This document shows, in pieces, positions 36,765 to 48,900 of a stretch of DNA of 64,000 nucleotides (positions are counted from its first letter, which is position 1; the number at the start of each line of letters is the position of its first letter). Origin of the DNA: Effrenium voratum (taxonomy: Eukaryota > Sar > Dinophyceae > Suessiales > Symbiodiniaceae); assembly GCA_963377175.1 (NCBI GenBank), contig CAUJNA010003002.1, positions 255,501 to 319,500 of the forward strand, in the 5' to 3' direction. The position numbers and the translations under genes were made by a program. The notes under the pieces are model-generated. The model searched no databases, was not told where the DNA came from, and saw only the letters and a program-made list of their open reading frames with translations.

Positions 36765-37868
36765 GGGGGATGGGTGGGGGGGGGGATGGGTGGGGGGGGG
36801 GATGGGTGTCGGGGGGTTTGGGGGGGTTCTGTCAGGGCTTCCTCAAGGGGAGGCCTCCTTTGAAGCTGGACATGCGGCGGTTTCCTAGTCAAGTACACAT
36901 ATGGGAAACCTGTGTTTGTATGTATTCACAGGCGAATCATCAGACAGCAGGGTTGCTTAGGTGCAAGATTCGTCCATCCACATCGAAGGGGAAAGCTAGC
37001 GACTAAGCTTGCCGGTCCTCATTTTTTGGGAATGAACTGGTTCATGAGATCATCTTGGACACCAGTTGGATGCTTCCGTTCAGGGTCATTGCAACTCATT
37101 CCTACCGAGAATTGGAGAGTAAGGGGAAGCGTAAGTGGTTGATCCCTGAAGAAATCAGCTCCCCACTTCTGGGGAGGGACCCGTGATTAATTACTGGCGC
37201 ATTAATCAGGGCTCAACCTGTTTGGTGGCTTTTTTTTATTGGGAGGAATAGATGGCCATTCATGGTTGACCTGGCTTGTATATACATATATACACATATA
37301 TGTATATATGTATATATATATATATATGTATACATATATGTATTTGTGTATATATATATATATATTCATAGATATATGTGTATGGCCAGGCCATGACACG
37401 ATCAGCAGAAGCATTGATCAGACTTGGATGCTGATAGAATCCGTTAAGGGGGGGTACACGGGTGGTGCCCTTAAAGAGCCTTGAGGACCCGCCTGGACCA
37501 ACCCCCCCCCTTTGGGAAATCTCTAACACACAGGACATGTCAAGCGGCGGGGAGATTTCTTTCAAGGATTCGGGAGTGAGCTCTCAAGGCAGTCCCCCTG
37601 GTTCGTGGGTATGAATCTAGGCTAGCATGATCGGAGCCTTGGTTCTTTGCTCATATTATGCTATATATTATAGATTCGGTTTTACATGGGTACACATATA
37701 TATATATATATATATGTACATATATATATATATATATATATATGTATCTACATAACATAGATTCAGATTTTGTTTTAAAGCTTCTTTTGGGGGTGGTGGT
37801 GTACCATATGTTTTTCCTCCGGACATATCTCCACCGGCTCCGACCTCTTCAGCGGCTCGGCCGCCCAG
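36765..37868. other. Host DNA between the element and RTCA
   Basis: It starts with a G-rich tract (about 36765-36830, GGGGATGGGTG units) matching the G-rich left flank. It holds TA/TG microsatellites at about 37279-37382 and 37688-37745. No exon was recognised; the missing first RTCA exon could be here or left of the element. Confidence 0.5.
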
Positions 37869-37953
37869 GCGGCGGCCAGCTGCTGCGCAACGCCGTGGCC
37901 TACGCCGCGGTGCTGCGCCGGGCGGTGAGGATCCAAAACGTGCGCGGCGGGAG
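37869..37953 (+). CDS. RTCA: RTCA exon: GGGQ motif
   Basis: Reads GGQLLRNAVAYAAVLRRAVR then IQNVRGG, the family N-terminal helix after EGGGQ. The acceptor is CAG at 37868. The donor is AG|GAGCCC, and the split AGG (Arg) is completed at 40567. The first base of the leading Gly codon must come from an exon I could not find. Confidence 0.85.
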
Positions 37954-37994
37954 GAGCCCTGCGAGCGCGGGTCTGGCGTTGAGCGCTGGGTGCG

Positions 37995-38206
37995 TAGGTG
38001 TCCTGTTTAGTTGTTTTGGTTAAAAAAAGAAGAAGAGAAAAACATCATGATGGCCCGTTCGCGATCGCGGTCTAAAACGCTGGATTGTGCTAGTTGTCTT
38101 GTGGTATTCGTGGTAGTTCTGGTGGTCATGGTAGTTGGTTTACCTGGTGGTTTAATCATCCACCAGGGAAATCCATCTATTTCCCCTAAAAGGACACCAA
38201 TGAGCC
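37995..38206 (+). mobile_element. Short inverted-repeat element, family A, with internal insertion
   Basis: It begins GTAGGTGTCCTGTTTAGTTG and ends CCCCTAAAAGGACACC. Its inner hairpin CCTGGTGGTTTAATCATCC then ACCAGG is shared with the compact copy at 55538-55652. It lies about 40 bases after the GGGQ-exon donor. Confidence 0.75.
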
Positions 38207-40566
38207 TTCTGGGTGGGTCTGGCGTTGGCTTTTTTGGACCCAAATGGGTATGGGTCAAATTTCAAGCACCAGGGGACGGCAGGTTTTGGTCCTTGTTTCC
38301 ATTTAACAGGGTTCCATTTTGGGTAGTATTTTTGAGCCCACAACGAACACCACCAAACCACCAATCCAAACCACCAATCAGAGGGAAGCTGAAACTTAGT
38401 TGATCGGGCAAGCCTTAGTAGGTGATAGAGGGTAAATGGGAAACCACCCCCAAACCTCTTGGAAGTTCAACCAACGTCAGGGCAGCAGGAAACAAACCAT
38501 GGTTGAAAGGGGACCAGCCCCAGTTGCCTAAGCTAGAGCCATGATCCAAAGACGGAAACTGGATCCAAAGTCGGAGACTGGATCCAAAGTCGGAAACTGG
38601 AACACTCCCTCAGAACAAGTCTTCCAAATTGCCCCGCAAATTGGTCCTGCATCCACTATGCTTGCTTGGGACCCTTTGAAGGGGTAAAGCGCACCATGAT
38701 GTGGGCCCACAAAATCTGGGGTTCGCGCAAAAAACTCAGCTTAAGTAAAGAAATAGCAGAAGAGTGCAAAGGTTGGGGGGACATTCAACCAGAACCTCAA
38801 ACCAGAAGTGGCCGCCCTTGTCATCTCCGGTATGTGTTGTTTGGGATCAGCTGTGACTCACGGCTGGGACTGAGGGCAGTTTTGTCACCACCTGCACGCA
38901 CGCCGTGGTTTGATTTGAAGAAAGTTTGCTTTGATGGTTGCGGTTAAGTGGAAAAGCATGAAATCCATGGCTGTCAGAAGCCTGATACCCCTCCTTTGGA
39001 GGACACATGCACAATGGCGTTGGACATCCAAGTGGATGTTTCCACAAACCAAATCACTGGGTGAATTGCAGCGACCTCACACGACCCCCCAACCACCTTA
39101 TTTCAGGTTGGTGAAATATTATAATCCACGCAGTTTGATGGTTGTGGTGAAGTGGAAAGACATGAACTCCATGGCTGACCCCTCCCTTGGAGGTAGTCCA
39201 GTGGACACATGCACAATGTCGTTGGACATCCAAGTGGATGTTTCCACAAACCAAAGAAACAACTGGGCGGAATTTCCCGGTTTGTATCAAAATGCTTCTT
39301 TGCAGAGATGAAGGGGCGGAAGCAGAAGAAAGGACGCACCTTGCTTCAACGCTCTATTTGACCCCAAGACGTCTCCTAACACCTCATGCTTGCTCTTGAT
39401 TTCAACACCGCGCTTTACATGGATGATTGAATATCCCCAAACATATCAAGACGATTTTGCCTTCTTTCTCTTCACCCATTTATCTCCCTTGTGCTTTTGT
39501 TCCCGCTCCCGACCACGGCAAACAAGTCTTCCAGGGTCCCTAGGGCCTTCTGAGAAGGGTTTCTTGGGGTTCTGAGAATTGGTTCTTAGACGGGGCGCCC
39601 AAGCATTGGCCACGTCTTGCATATTATTGGGATTGTAACGTCGGACTTGTGGTCTGACCACTGGTACTGGGGGGATTTGAACCGCATCTTAGGATCGTAA
39701 AAGCATGAGTCCTGTTTCCCAGAAAGAATACCCAGTGCAAACCACTCATCTTGGTGGGTACGGTGGATGTTTTTCCATATTGCAAGCTGCCCCTGAATTT
39801 ACCAGAAACTTACCGTGGCTTTTGGTTTTGCCTGTTTGCTTGCGAATTCCATGTGAGCTGTGGGTTTGTCTTTTTGATTCCCCCCCAAAAAAGAGAGAGA
39901 GAGAGAGAGAGAGAGAAAACGAGACAAGTAATCATTAAAATAAAACAAAAACTTCGCAAAACATGCCGCTTTTCCAAACCGCCTTCCTTTAATGCCAGAA
40001 ACAAGTTGGGCCCCATATGGTATCAACACGGTCTACCCAGAACCATGTAAGGAATCATACAAAAAGGGTCGCGCCCATTTATGCTCGGGATTCTCCCTAA
40101 CCTTCATCTACTCGGCTTTTGAGCAAGTGGCTCCATGAACCTGTCGCATTCTTTGGTTTCTTTGTGGCCCTTGGTTCAGTTTTCAGAACCTCAAGGCTCT
40201 TCGGTTTCCTCCGAATCGGGCCAAACCTCCTCCAAAGGTTTCATTTACTTGTGGCCCTTGTTTGGTTTTGAGGACGTGTGAAGCGGGCGAAACCTATCGA
40301 TGCATGCGCGATTTAACTCTGGAACTGCTTGAACGCGGTTGTCAGTCATTGAATAGTCTTCGGCCCTTCCAAGGAGCCTGTTGCAATCAGAAAACATGAA
40401 ACAAGGGCACTGGAAAGGTCAAAAAGGCAAGATGAAGCCTTGCTACTTGAAAACGCCCTCCTACTTCTTTTTGTTGGCCCCCCAAAAAAGACGTGCAACT
40501 GGCCCCAGTTTGGGTTCCCCACACCTTCGGGTGCACCACGCGTCGGGTGGGGGCGCATTTTTTGAG

Positions 40567-40666
40567 GACGCCCCCGGGTCTGCGGCCTGGGCACCTGGCG
40601 GCGCTCAACGCCTCGGCCGCCTTCTGCGGCGCGCAGTTGGCCGGCGCCGCCGTGGGCAGCGCCGAG
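40567..40666 (+). CDS. RTCA: RTCA exon: GLRPGHL motif
   Basis: Reads TPPGLRPGHLAALNASAAFC then GAQLAGAAVGSAE, matching the conserved GLRPQHL and the G-x-x-VGS strand. The acceptor is TTTGAG at 40566, the donor GAG|GCGAGG. Confidence 0.9.
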
Positions 40667-41248
40667 GCGAGGAACACAAGTCCCGCGGGCCTTTTGGAGC
40701 TGGGTGCGGCGAAAAACGCCGGGAGCTGCAACGTTTCGTTTTTTTTTCTCCCCCTTTTCCCCTTCTTTTTGTTTGGAAGAACTGCGTTTTCTTTTTGGGC
40801 AAATGTTGGAGGCTACAAATTTGGTGAATGTTTTGTGTTTTTGATTGGCTGCAATCTACCTTAAACAAATAGAACCATATAACAAAAAAACACAACACAA
40901 CAACAATAAATTACAAAGTCTAGTGTGTTTTTGTTTTGTTTTGTTGTCTTTCTTGTTGTTGGGGGGATTTTGTTTTTTAAATTTGCTGGAGCCTACCGTG
41001 TTTAGAAAATCATTATTATTACTATTGCTATTATTATTAAGTTTATTATTATTATTATTATGATTCTTATTATTCTTGCTATTGTGATTATTACTTTTGG
41101 GTGGGGGGGGGCTTGTCAATTTGTTGGAGCCTACCGCTTTTTCCTCTTTTTTTCTTTTTTTTTTTTTTTTGGGGGGGGGGGGGTGAAGTGTGGTTGGTCT
41201 ACTTGCTGGAACTTGAGCGAAGAAAGACAGACCCGGATGGGGGGGCAG

Positions 41249-41312
41249 GTGGCCTTTGACGCGCGTTCCGCGGTGGCCAGAGCAGGCGAGCTGGTGGTGG
41301 ACGCGGGCACAG
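41249..41312 (+). CDS. RTCA: RTCA exon: VDAGT strand
   Basis: Reads VAFDARSAVARAGELVVDAG and T; it continues GSAE from the previous exon into the (V/A)D-x-(G/K)T-(A/G)GS motif completed by the next. The donor is CAG|GACGCG. Confidence 0.82.
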
Positions 41313-42015
41313 GACGCGAGCCAGCGTGAACGCGTCAAAGCGGTTGCTCCGGCGGCATGGACGGCGGACGCCGGACGCAAGTGAAAGCACGAACAACAAC
41401 AACTTGGTCAGGTAGATGGGGGTTCTCCACCAAGCACAAACAAAAAAAGAACACCTTTGGTCAAGTACAGCTTTTTGTTGATGTTTGGAGAGATTAGAAA
41501 AAGATCGCAGCTCCGACTGGGGATGTTGGGAAAACAACTCGCAACTCAATGCGTGGTATCCCCAATGGCCAACCCCAGAGCCTATTCAGCCTTGTCGACC
41601 CCACGGCGTTCAGCTGTTGGGGGACAGAGCGGCGATCCGGGGATCGCTCTGCTTGGATTCGAATCCGGGGTACAATCTCTTGCCTTGGCTTGCATCTTGG
41701 TGTTCCCTTGTGATGCGCGGCGTCGGATGGATGGTTGTTCCGTGAATTGGGAAATGCTGCCGCAAGATTGGTCTGTGGACGGACTCCGGCAGGTTGCTTC
41801 AAGCCATCTGAAAGAAAATCGGATGTTTCACAAGAGTCTTGGCCCAGCTTCTGGCAACCAACAGCACGTGGCTGTGGGTCAAAAGCAATGGTACCATTTT
41901 GGGGTAGGTGCACCACCCATTTTAGTCTATTTTAGTGGTTGGATTGGGATGTTCACTGGGGGTACGATTTGGATTTTGACCCATGGCCACGTTTCGGGCG
42001 CGCTTTTTGCGCCAG

Positions 42016-42119
42016 GAGGCTCGACGATGCTGATGCTACAAGCGCTGCTTCCCTCGATGCTGGCGCGCTCTCTGGCGGAAGGCAAGGAGGTGGAGGTCGT
42101 CTTCAAAGGCGGCACCAAT
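42016..42119 (+). CDS. RTCA: RTCA exon: GGS...KGGTN
   Basis: Reads GSTMLMLQALLPSMLARSLA and ends VVFKGGTN, the central part of the RTC fold. The donor here looks canonical (AAT|GTTTGC). A short-repeat relic with TTTTGACCCATGGCCA lies just upstream. Confidence 0.9.
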
Positions 42120-43061
42120 GTTTGCTCGCCCCCGGGCAAAGGCGGGGCCGCGCGGTGGAAAACCGGCGCCCGAGATCTGGGAGATATTACACGTTCCGTT
42201 TCTTTTGTAAGTCTCTGGTTGAGTGCTGAAAGCCGTATCTATAGGTGTCCTTTTGATGGGTTAGTTTGGTTGGAAATCGAAGGGTTCCACTGGTTTACGT
42301 GGGCTTTATGCCATCCATGTACCTGGAAATCGGGAAATCCATCTTTTTCTGAGCAAAAGGACATGGCGTATCCACGTATCCACTCGCATGTTCGAGATCC
42401 TTTTTGCTCAGTGAGCCTCTGGGGATCCCAAAGCTGGAGTTGACATGGGGTCAACATTACGACCCTTTGGATTTGGTCTCCCGTCAAGGTCACACGGAGC
42501 TCAAGCTTTGATTTCCAGGTCTTGGAGCACTTGGGGATGTCTTTCCTTAGGAATCGGAGCCCCGCAGCTGCGTCGAAGCGTAATTAAAAATCCATGAATG
42601 AGCCTGACTGCTATGCCTATGATCCTGAAAGGGGCACCTTCGTGGTGGACACGAATGGGCGGCTCGCTTTCGGGTTGCTTTGGTTGTACCCTCCCAATTC
42701 AAATATCCTATTACTCCCCTACCAAATTGGCATGGAGCCCACCCCAAAAGGAGATTGCTCCATGTTTAGTATTTGGGTTCCATGTTAAACTCGAGGGGAG
42801 TATCACCCCAAAAGGAGATTCCTCTAAACATGCAGGGTATTTGGGTTCCATGTTAAACTGGAGGGGAGTACCCTTTTCCAACCATCACGGAAGTGGACAC
42901 GTTAGTCTTCCTTCGGTATAAGCTTCCTCTGTTGGAAAGCGGGTAGATGCTGAGTTGTTAGCATGAGTTGAGAAGAAGGAACAACGGGAGGAGCAGACCA
43001 ACTCCCCATGAGTTTGTCCTGTGGATTGTTTCTCGCGTCGTTTTTTCCAGGCCCCTTCCAG

Positions 43062-43145
43062 ATCAACGCGCCCCAGGTGGATTACACTCGGCTGGTTCTT
43101 TTTCCGGTGCTACGCCATCTCTTTGGTGTGCATTTAGAGATGCAG
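43062..43145 (+). CDS. RTCA: RTCA exon: APQVDYT
   Basis: Reads INAPQVDYTRLVLFPVLRHL then FGVHLEMQ. The APQ-x-DY motif follows KGGTN in the family. The acceptor is CCAG at 43061, the donor CAG|GCCGGT. Confidence 0.9.
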
Positions 43146-43429
43146 GCCGGTGTGAGGCGAAACCGAATTGCAGACATCCAAACAGGCATATGGGGAAAAG
43201 AAAGGGAACACCATTTTGGGGGGTCTCCTATGTTAAGACACTCCCATATATACAAGTATTATTTCCTCTTTCTCTGTCACCTGGTTTCAGTGTATGGGAT
43301 CATGCGTCGCGATCCCTCTGCGCCAGTTGCCTTCATTGATACAAACACATATCGGGTGTGTCCTTTCTTCGAGGGTACCTTTTTAAAGATGGTTTAGGGG
43401 AATTCAAAAAGAGACACCACCCATTTTAA

Positions 43430-43585
43430 GGGTTCCCTCATTTAAAGGCACACTCATATATATATATATATATATATGTGTATGTATACACATACATTTT
43501 TTTAAAGACGGTTTACAAGGGATTTCAATGCAACACCACCCATTTTTAGGGTTCCCTCATGTTAAGACACACCCATATATACATA

Positions 43586-43647
<62 letters not shown>

Positions 43648-43680
43648 CATGTATATGTATATGTATACACAGTCATGCAG
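43430..43680. repeat. TA/TG microsatellites in an RTCA intron
   Basis: A duplicated phrase (ACACCACCCATTTT then AGGGTTCCCTCATTTAAAG or GTTAAGACAC) introduces TA and GTATAT runs at 43458-43478 and 43575-43665. Confidence 0.85.
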
Positions 43681-43978
43681 TTGTATATCCCACACCTCTG
43701 GGTCCCCATAGTTTGTGGATAGGGATTCCGTTTAAAAAAGACAACAACAACAACAACAACAACAAGAAACAACAACAACAAAAAAGTGTTCGGCCTTTTG
43801 CTCTCTTCGTGCTTCTGGGTGGGGGTGCCCTCCTAGTTGGAACCAGCCCCCTAAACCAGCCCCCACAAACCCAAGGTGTCTGTTTTAGGATAGTCTGGCT
43901 AGAAGTAGACGGGTTCCATTTTTTGTAGATGGGTTTTATGCCTTCCATTTACTAGGGAAAGCCATCTATTTCTGACCA

Positions 43979-44305
43979 AAACCCCCAAGCCCATCCCCCA
44001 CCCACAAAACCAACCCCCAAACCCCCCCCCCACCTCCAATCACCCCCCCACCGAAAACCCCCAACAAACCCCCTGCAAAGCCAACACCCCCCAAACCAAC
44101 CCCAAAACCCCTCAATCCAACCCCCAAACCCGAAAGCAGCTCCCAAACCAACCCCAAACCCGAAAGCAGCTCCCAAAGCAGCTCCCACAGCAACTCCCAA
44201 AGCAACCCCCAAAGCAATCCCCAACCCCCCCAAACCAACCCCCAAACCCCTAAACCAAGCCCCCCCAAACCCCTAAACCAACCCCCCCCCCAAAAAAAAA
44301 CAACA
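43979..44305. repeat. C/A-rich CCCCAAACC low-complexity tract in an RTCA intron
   Basis: Irregular CCCCCAAACC and CCCCTAAACC units on the plus strand, ending 77 bases before the GGGEV exon. It resembles degenerate CCCTAAA telomere sequence in places but is not a clean telomeric array. The long glycine-rich minus-strand frames over it are artefacts. Confidence 0.8.
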
Positions 44306-44382
44306 CATGCTTCTCCTTGTCTTCCTTTGCACAAGCAAACGCCAAAAGCGCCTCCAAAGGGCCCCCGCCTCTCGCTTTCCAG

Positions 44383-44445
44383 GTGCGGCACCGTGGCTTC
44401 CTGCAGGGCGGGGGGGAGGTCCTGGTGCGCGCCTTCGCGCCCAAG
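44383..44445 (+). CDS. RTCA: RTCA exon: RG...GGGEV
   Basis: Reads VRHRGFLQGGGEVLVRAFAP then K. RG-x-x-x-GGGEV is one of the strongest RtcA signatures. The acceptor is TTTCCAG, the donor AAG|GCGAGC. Confidence 0.92.
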
Positions 44446-45294
44446 GCGAGCGGTTCCGCCGGAACGGAACGGGGCGGTCGCGCGCTCGCTGCTACGGAGG
44501 CGCTCGAGTTTTCGCTCTTTTTTTTTTTTCTTTTTCGGGGGGGTCTTCTTGGGCAGCTTGGGCATGCGCGTTTTCTTTGTTGGGTTGGGGGGGGGGGGGG
44601 ATTTGCGATTGTTCGGGGAATGTGTTGGAGTTGGAGGGAGTCATGGTAAAGAGATGCTTTACTTGGGGATCCGAGTCCTATTTCGGGTTTTGGACATATT
44701 GTGTTTAAAGCAGACAGGGAGCTTTACAAGGGGAGCCCAAAGCATTTTCCTTGGCGTTTCAACCAGCGAATCGTCTGATTTGTGTGATGTTTGGTTAAGT
44801 TTGTGTTGGTGTGGTTGGGTTTCCGTTTAAGCCACTAGGGGATCAGTTGGACAGGTTTAAGGCTGTAAGTAAATCAAGCACCCCAAAGCCATGAGAACTT
44901 TTTAGGTGACCAAGGGCTTGTCGCCCATGGAAGGCACCAGAGAAAAAGTTCCTTGAGGACATTTTCGTCGCTCAGGACTCGGAGGTTTTGGTTGGCTTGA
45001 AGATTGTCAGATTGGTTCAACGTTGTTAGGTGAAGGGCTTTTTGACACCACCGTGGGTGTCTCTCTTTGTGTTGGTGTTGTCCCCCCGTTTTGTAGGGGG
45101 ACAAGAGGAAAGCCGCCCGTTTTTCTAGGGTTTGATTCCTTGTCCATTCTTTTCAACCATTGTTCTTTCCAAAAACCGGCCGTTTTCCCGCAGTTTTCTA
45201 TCCCTGGGTTTAGAATGGACATGGAAGCTACCCCTCGAGTTTTTTCTGTTTTTTGGGGGGGAGGGTCCGACCGAACCGCTCCGTTGCCGGTCAG

Positions 45295-45403
45295 GCGCTG
45301 TGCGCCTTCGAGCTGCTGGCGCGGGGCGAGATCTGCGCAGCGCGGGGGGCGGCGTATCGCTCCGCGGGAGTGCCGAAAGACGTGCTGCCGCGGATGCTGG
45401 AAG
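45295..45403 (+). CDS. RTCA: RTCA exon: insert-domain strand and helix
   Basis: Reads ALCAFELLARGEICAARGAA then YRSAGVPKDVLPRMLE, corresponding to the family's G-x-x-x-x-AGV-x-x-x-VA segment. The donor is AAG|GAGCCC, followed within 40 bases by a dispersed repeat (TTTACATTTTTGCTTG). Confidence 0.85.
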
Positions 45404-45426
45404 GAGCCCTCTGGGGTCATGGCCGT

Positions 45427-45524
45427 ATTTACATTTTTGCTTGTGGTTTCGTGGTTGAAATCCAACCACTTAACTGCTAGAATATATTGTGTTTTGCTCC
45501 CCTTCCAACGTCAAGCAAGGTATG
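45427..45524 (+). mobile_element. Dispersed repeat, family B, copy 1
   Basis: Pattern: TTTACATTTTTGCTTGTGG, then GTGGTTGAAATCCAACCAC (a hairpin), a TA-rich middle, CTCCCCTTCCAACGTCAAGC. It starts 25 bases after the RTCA donor at 45403. Confidence 0.75.
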
Positions 45525-47696
45525 GGGAGCCCGGTTTTTCTGACCTATAAACCAACCTGCTTTTTGGATCCATACACCAAGAGGTAGAAAATGGAGATTC
45601 CCTGAGAGCCAGCGGTCGAATGGGGGGCTTGAAGTGGCCGCGTGGGCCGGTAGTCAACAAAAGGAACCCTGCTTGCTCAAGTTCAGCTCCATGGTGGTTA
45701 AGAGAGGTTTCCCATTTACCCACAAGGACCCAGGCTTCACATCCCCAAACCACCAATCCAACCCACCAGGTAGTCGCCTGACAAATTGGATAGCCTCAAC
45801 GCGCGTCCAAGGCTGCAATGTCGCAATGAAGAAGTCTTCAGCTTCGGACGGGGGGCATGGGGGGCATAGCTTTTTCTTTGTGCAGTAATGGGTTTCAGGG
45901 TATCGTTTTGCCAAACCATCCCAAAATACCCGGCGATTCGGAGAGAGGTTTTCCACTACCCCCAGGTTGAATGTGATGTACAGCCACTATATGGCCACTA
46001 TATAAAAGGTATATACCCCAATTTCCCCCTCGGGGTAGATGTTTTGGGGGTAGTGGACACCATCTCAGACCCAAGAGCTTCAAATTCAATTTGTCTCAGC
46101 ACCCGTCGTGGGTGCAACCCGTGCCGGCCAGGCTTAAGGTAGATGCGCTCCCTTTGCGGGTTGCGGGGCTCACCCACATGAAACAAAATCAAAACAAGCA
46201 AACGCAAACTGCCCGCAACCAGAAAGCGAAGAGAAAAGTCACCCAAAAAACACTGCTGCCTAGCCACTATCCTCAAGAGGGAAGGGAATAACCCTCTGAA
46301 CACTTGCGATACAAAGATTACGTACTCGCTTTGGCCTTAGGGGGCAGTGATTTGGGAGCAGAGGTTCAGATGCCAGACCAGGATAGGGCGGCATTTGTGT
46401 AACCTCAAGGTAGACTAAACTTAGGGGTGGTTGATTTCCCAAAACAGGGAACGCAAGGGTGGAGGTCTACCTTGAGGTAAGCAGAAAATCGCACCCTATG
46501 CCAGGGACTGTTGTTCTATTGGCATGGCTGCCCTATTCGGCATGTACGCCTTCTTCCCACATCTCAGGGTGACTGTTCGTGATCGGGCAGGGTTTCTTTG
46601 CATATAATACATCTCACTTGCTTTTCGAGGGGATCGCCTCAATCATCTGGTATTGATGCCCGAAATATGGCAATCCCAACCACACTCAAGCCCAAGAACA
46701 TAAACCTGTCCTACAAGTCAGATATCAGCATAGCCGATCACTGGCTGAAACTGGTCTGAAACATGGGGAGCAATGCGCTAGCGGCGCTACCCAATGGTAA
46801 ATTTACCGTAGAGGCATCCATGGTCATCCACCATGACCATCCATGGTCATCCATGGTTCCGTAGTTCCCTTACTTAGGGCATCCACCGTATCTGGGCGAC
46901 AGGTTGGCCAAATGGGTCCATTAAGGGACTCGCAGTGCCAAGCTCAACCGGACAGCGGCTGCGGATCTCGAAGTCCCTAAGGATTCCCTTAAAGGAAACC
47001 ACAAAGTTTTGTTTTCTTCCTTTTTTCTTCCGCGGGTCATTCAATTCGGAGGGCGCCGGGTGCGTTACTGCAGCGTGGTGGACACTTCCTTCCGAAACCC
47101 CTGGGTCATTCCCCGAGAACCGACCCAGCATGCTGTGGATGGGGACGCGAGATCCGCTTCTCCCACGAGATGAAACCAGGGTTGAAAAACTTTGAAGCCA
47201 TGCCGTTGTTTTTCGGTGTTTGCGTTGGCAAGTTGGGGACTCGAATCGGATGGCGCGCTGGATTTCGCAACCATCCATCGTAGCTAGCTGAAAGCCAAGA
47301 CGGACCCCATTTGAGGTGGACCCCTGTGGGGATTCATGGTGTACTAAGATAGTCTGCGGGTTCGCTAAATGACTAGTAACCCTGGTTGCAGCGGACTTAC
47401 AACACTGTTTTGGCGGGTTACAGCCGGGGCGAAGCTAGCGGGTCAAAATCCCGTACCCCCAGTGAACATCCCAATCCCACCTAAAATAGGTTCTAAAAAT
47501 GGGTGGTGAATTCACCTATCCCAAAATGGGATCCCAAAACGGTGTTGCAACTACAGCCATCTAGCGATTCCTCGCAGACCATCTGGCTGTGGCTCAAAAA
47601 TGGGTACTCAAAATGGGTTGCCCTGGCAAATGGAACCCAGGTCTAAAACCTTGGGTCCCCTGGTGGTTTAATTTTGACCCACACCCATTACTTGCT

Positions 47697-47806
47697 GGTC
47701 TCAGTAGGGAATGACTCAGGGTGTTGTGAATGAGCATTGAAGGAAAACATTGGGGATGGTTATGGCCGGGGTCATTCCAACTCATTCCCTGCTGAAAACC
47801 AGCTGA
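47697..47806. mobile_element. Short inverted-repeat element, family D, copy 1
   Basis: Ends read GGTCTCAGTAGGGAATGACT and AACTCATTCCCTGCTGA. The right arm is repeated inverted at 50385-50470 with few changes; a shorter relative is at 63703-63812. It sits against the acceptor of the 47823 exon. Confidence 0.7.
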
Positions 47807-47822
47807 GAACCAGCTAAGTCAG

Positions 47823-47914
47823 CCGCGCGAGGAGAGATGAAGAAGCGGCCCGCCGGGGCGGCGGTGGTGCTGCGGGAGCAGCTGCCGGAGGTTTCCGTGC
47901 AGTGGGACTGCGAG
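47823..47914 (+). CDS. RTCA: RTCA exon: insert-domain helix
   Basis: Reads ARGEMKKRPAGAAVVLREQL then PEVSVQWDCE; weaker in identity but in the right place and phase. The donor is GAG|GAGCGA. The preceding intron end is a short inverted-repeat element shared with 50385-50470. Confidence 0.75.
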
Positions 47915-48105
47915 GAGCGAAGTCGGTTGGCTTTTAAATCAGGGCTCCTTAAAAGATCTCCATTTTGCAACAGTTTAGGGTCACGCAACTGAGTTCAGGT
48001 ACCCCTCAAGTTGCGGTTTGGGATTTGAACCCACTTTTGTAGAGGCTACATAGGAACCCAGCCCAGAACACCACCCAAGCCAACCCAAACCACCAATCCA
48101 ACCCG

Positions 48106-48189
48106 CCAATTGCTTGGTTGACGTTGGAAGGGGAGCAAACATATACATTTTAGCAGTTTTGTGGTTGGATTTCAACCACTAAACCACAA
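48106..48189 (-). mobile_element. Dispersed repeat, family B, copy 2 (inverted)
   Basis: Reverse orientation of the 45427 copy: TTGGTTGACGTTGGAAGGGG, then TTTTAGCAGTTTTGTGG and the GTGGTTGGATTTCAACCAC hairpin. Confidence 0.75.
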
Positions 48190-48827
48190 TGAGCAAAAAT
48201 GGGAAAATGTTTCCCAACAACAACCATGATTGGAAGGAGAAGCAGGGATTCTTACATTATACACCTGAACATTGCCTTGTAACGTGTTTTCGTTTCTTGG
48301 GGGTATCCTTTTAAAATGAAGGGCGGGAATCCGGGAATGAGCAGCTGGCAAGTGACTTGGGGCACCTCAATGGCTGCGACAAATGGCTCTCCGAAGGCGA
48401 TCAGGACCCGCTTCTTCGAGTCTCTTCAACGGGTCTGAAGGGGCCCAGCGTGAATCCCTGATTGATGCAAAGGGACTTTCGGCACTGTTGCGCACGGGGT
48501 AAGTGGACGACCACAGAATGTTGACCCCGGATAAATAAAACTATTCTAGTCGGGGGTGGGGAGCTCCTTCAAAAGTGGTACGAATACCCACGAAGAAAAG
48601 GGGACACTTCCCAATCAAAATCAAGCAGGAATTGATTAATCAGAGGTGCCCGTTACCTGGTGAGGGGGGGGGGGCACCTTTTTGCGGGGAATTCAGGCAC
48701 AGAAGCTTAGCGCTCGCGGGGAAAGGAGGTGTCTGAGGTTCCAGGAGGCCCCATTCTTTTCGGGCCCTGTCCTTTTATTGCCACAAAGGCAAACAAAACA
48801 ATATGCGAGGAGTGCCCATCCGCAGAG

Positions 48828-48900
48828 AAAAGTGACGCTTGCGGCCTGGTGGTGGCACTGGAGACGACCGCAGGCTGCGTCTTGGGGGGCGATTCAATGG
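48828..48900 (+). CDS. RTCA: RTCA exon: ETTAGCVLG
   Basis: Reads KSDACGLVVALETTAGCVLG then GDSMG; the family has G-x-x-I-x-x-x-AET-x-x-GC with a small-residue tail. The exact acceptor is ambiguous because of CAGAG at 48823-48827. The donor is ATGG|GCCGCA. Confidence 0.9.

Noticed and set aside
44000..44300. Interstitial telomere array (CCCTAAA)
   Set aside because: CCCTAAA-like words occur here and near 48995-49025, but they are irregular and mixed with CCCCAAA; there is no run of exact telomere repeats.
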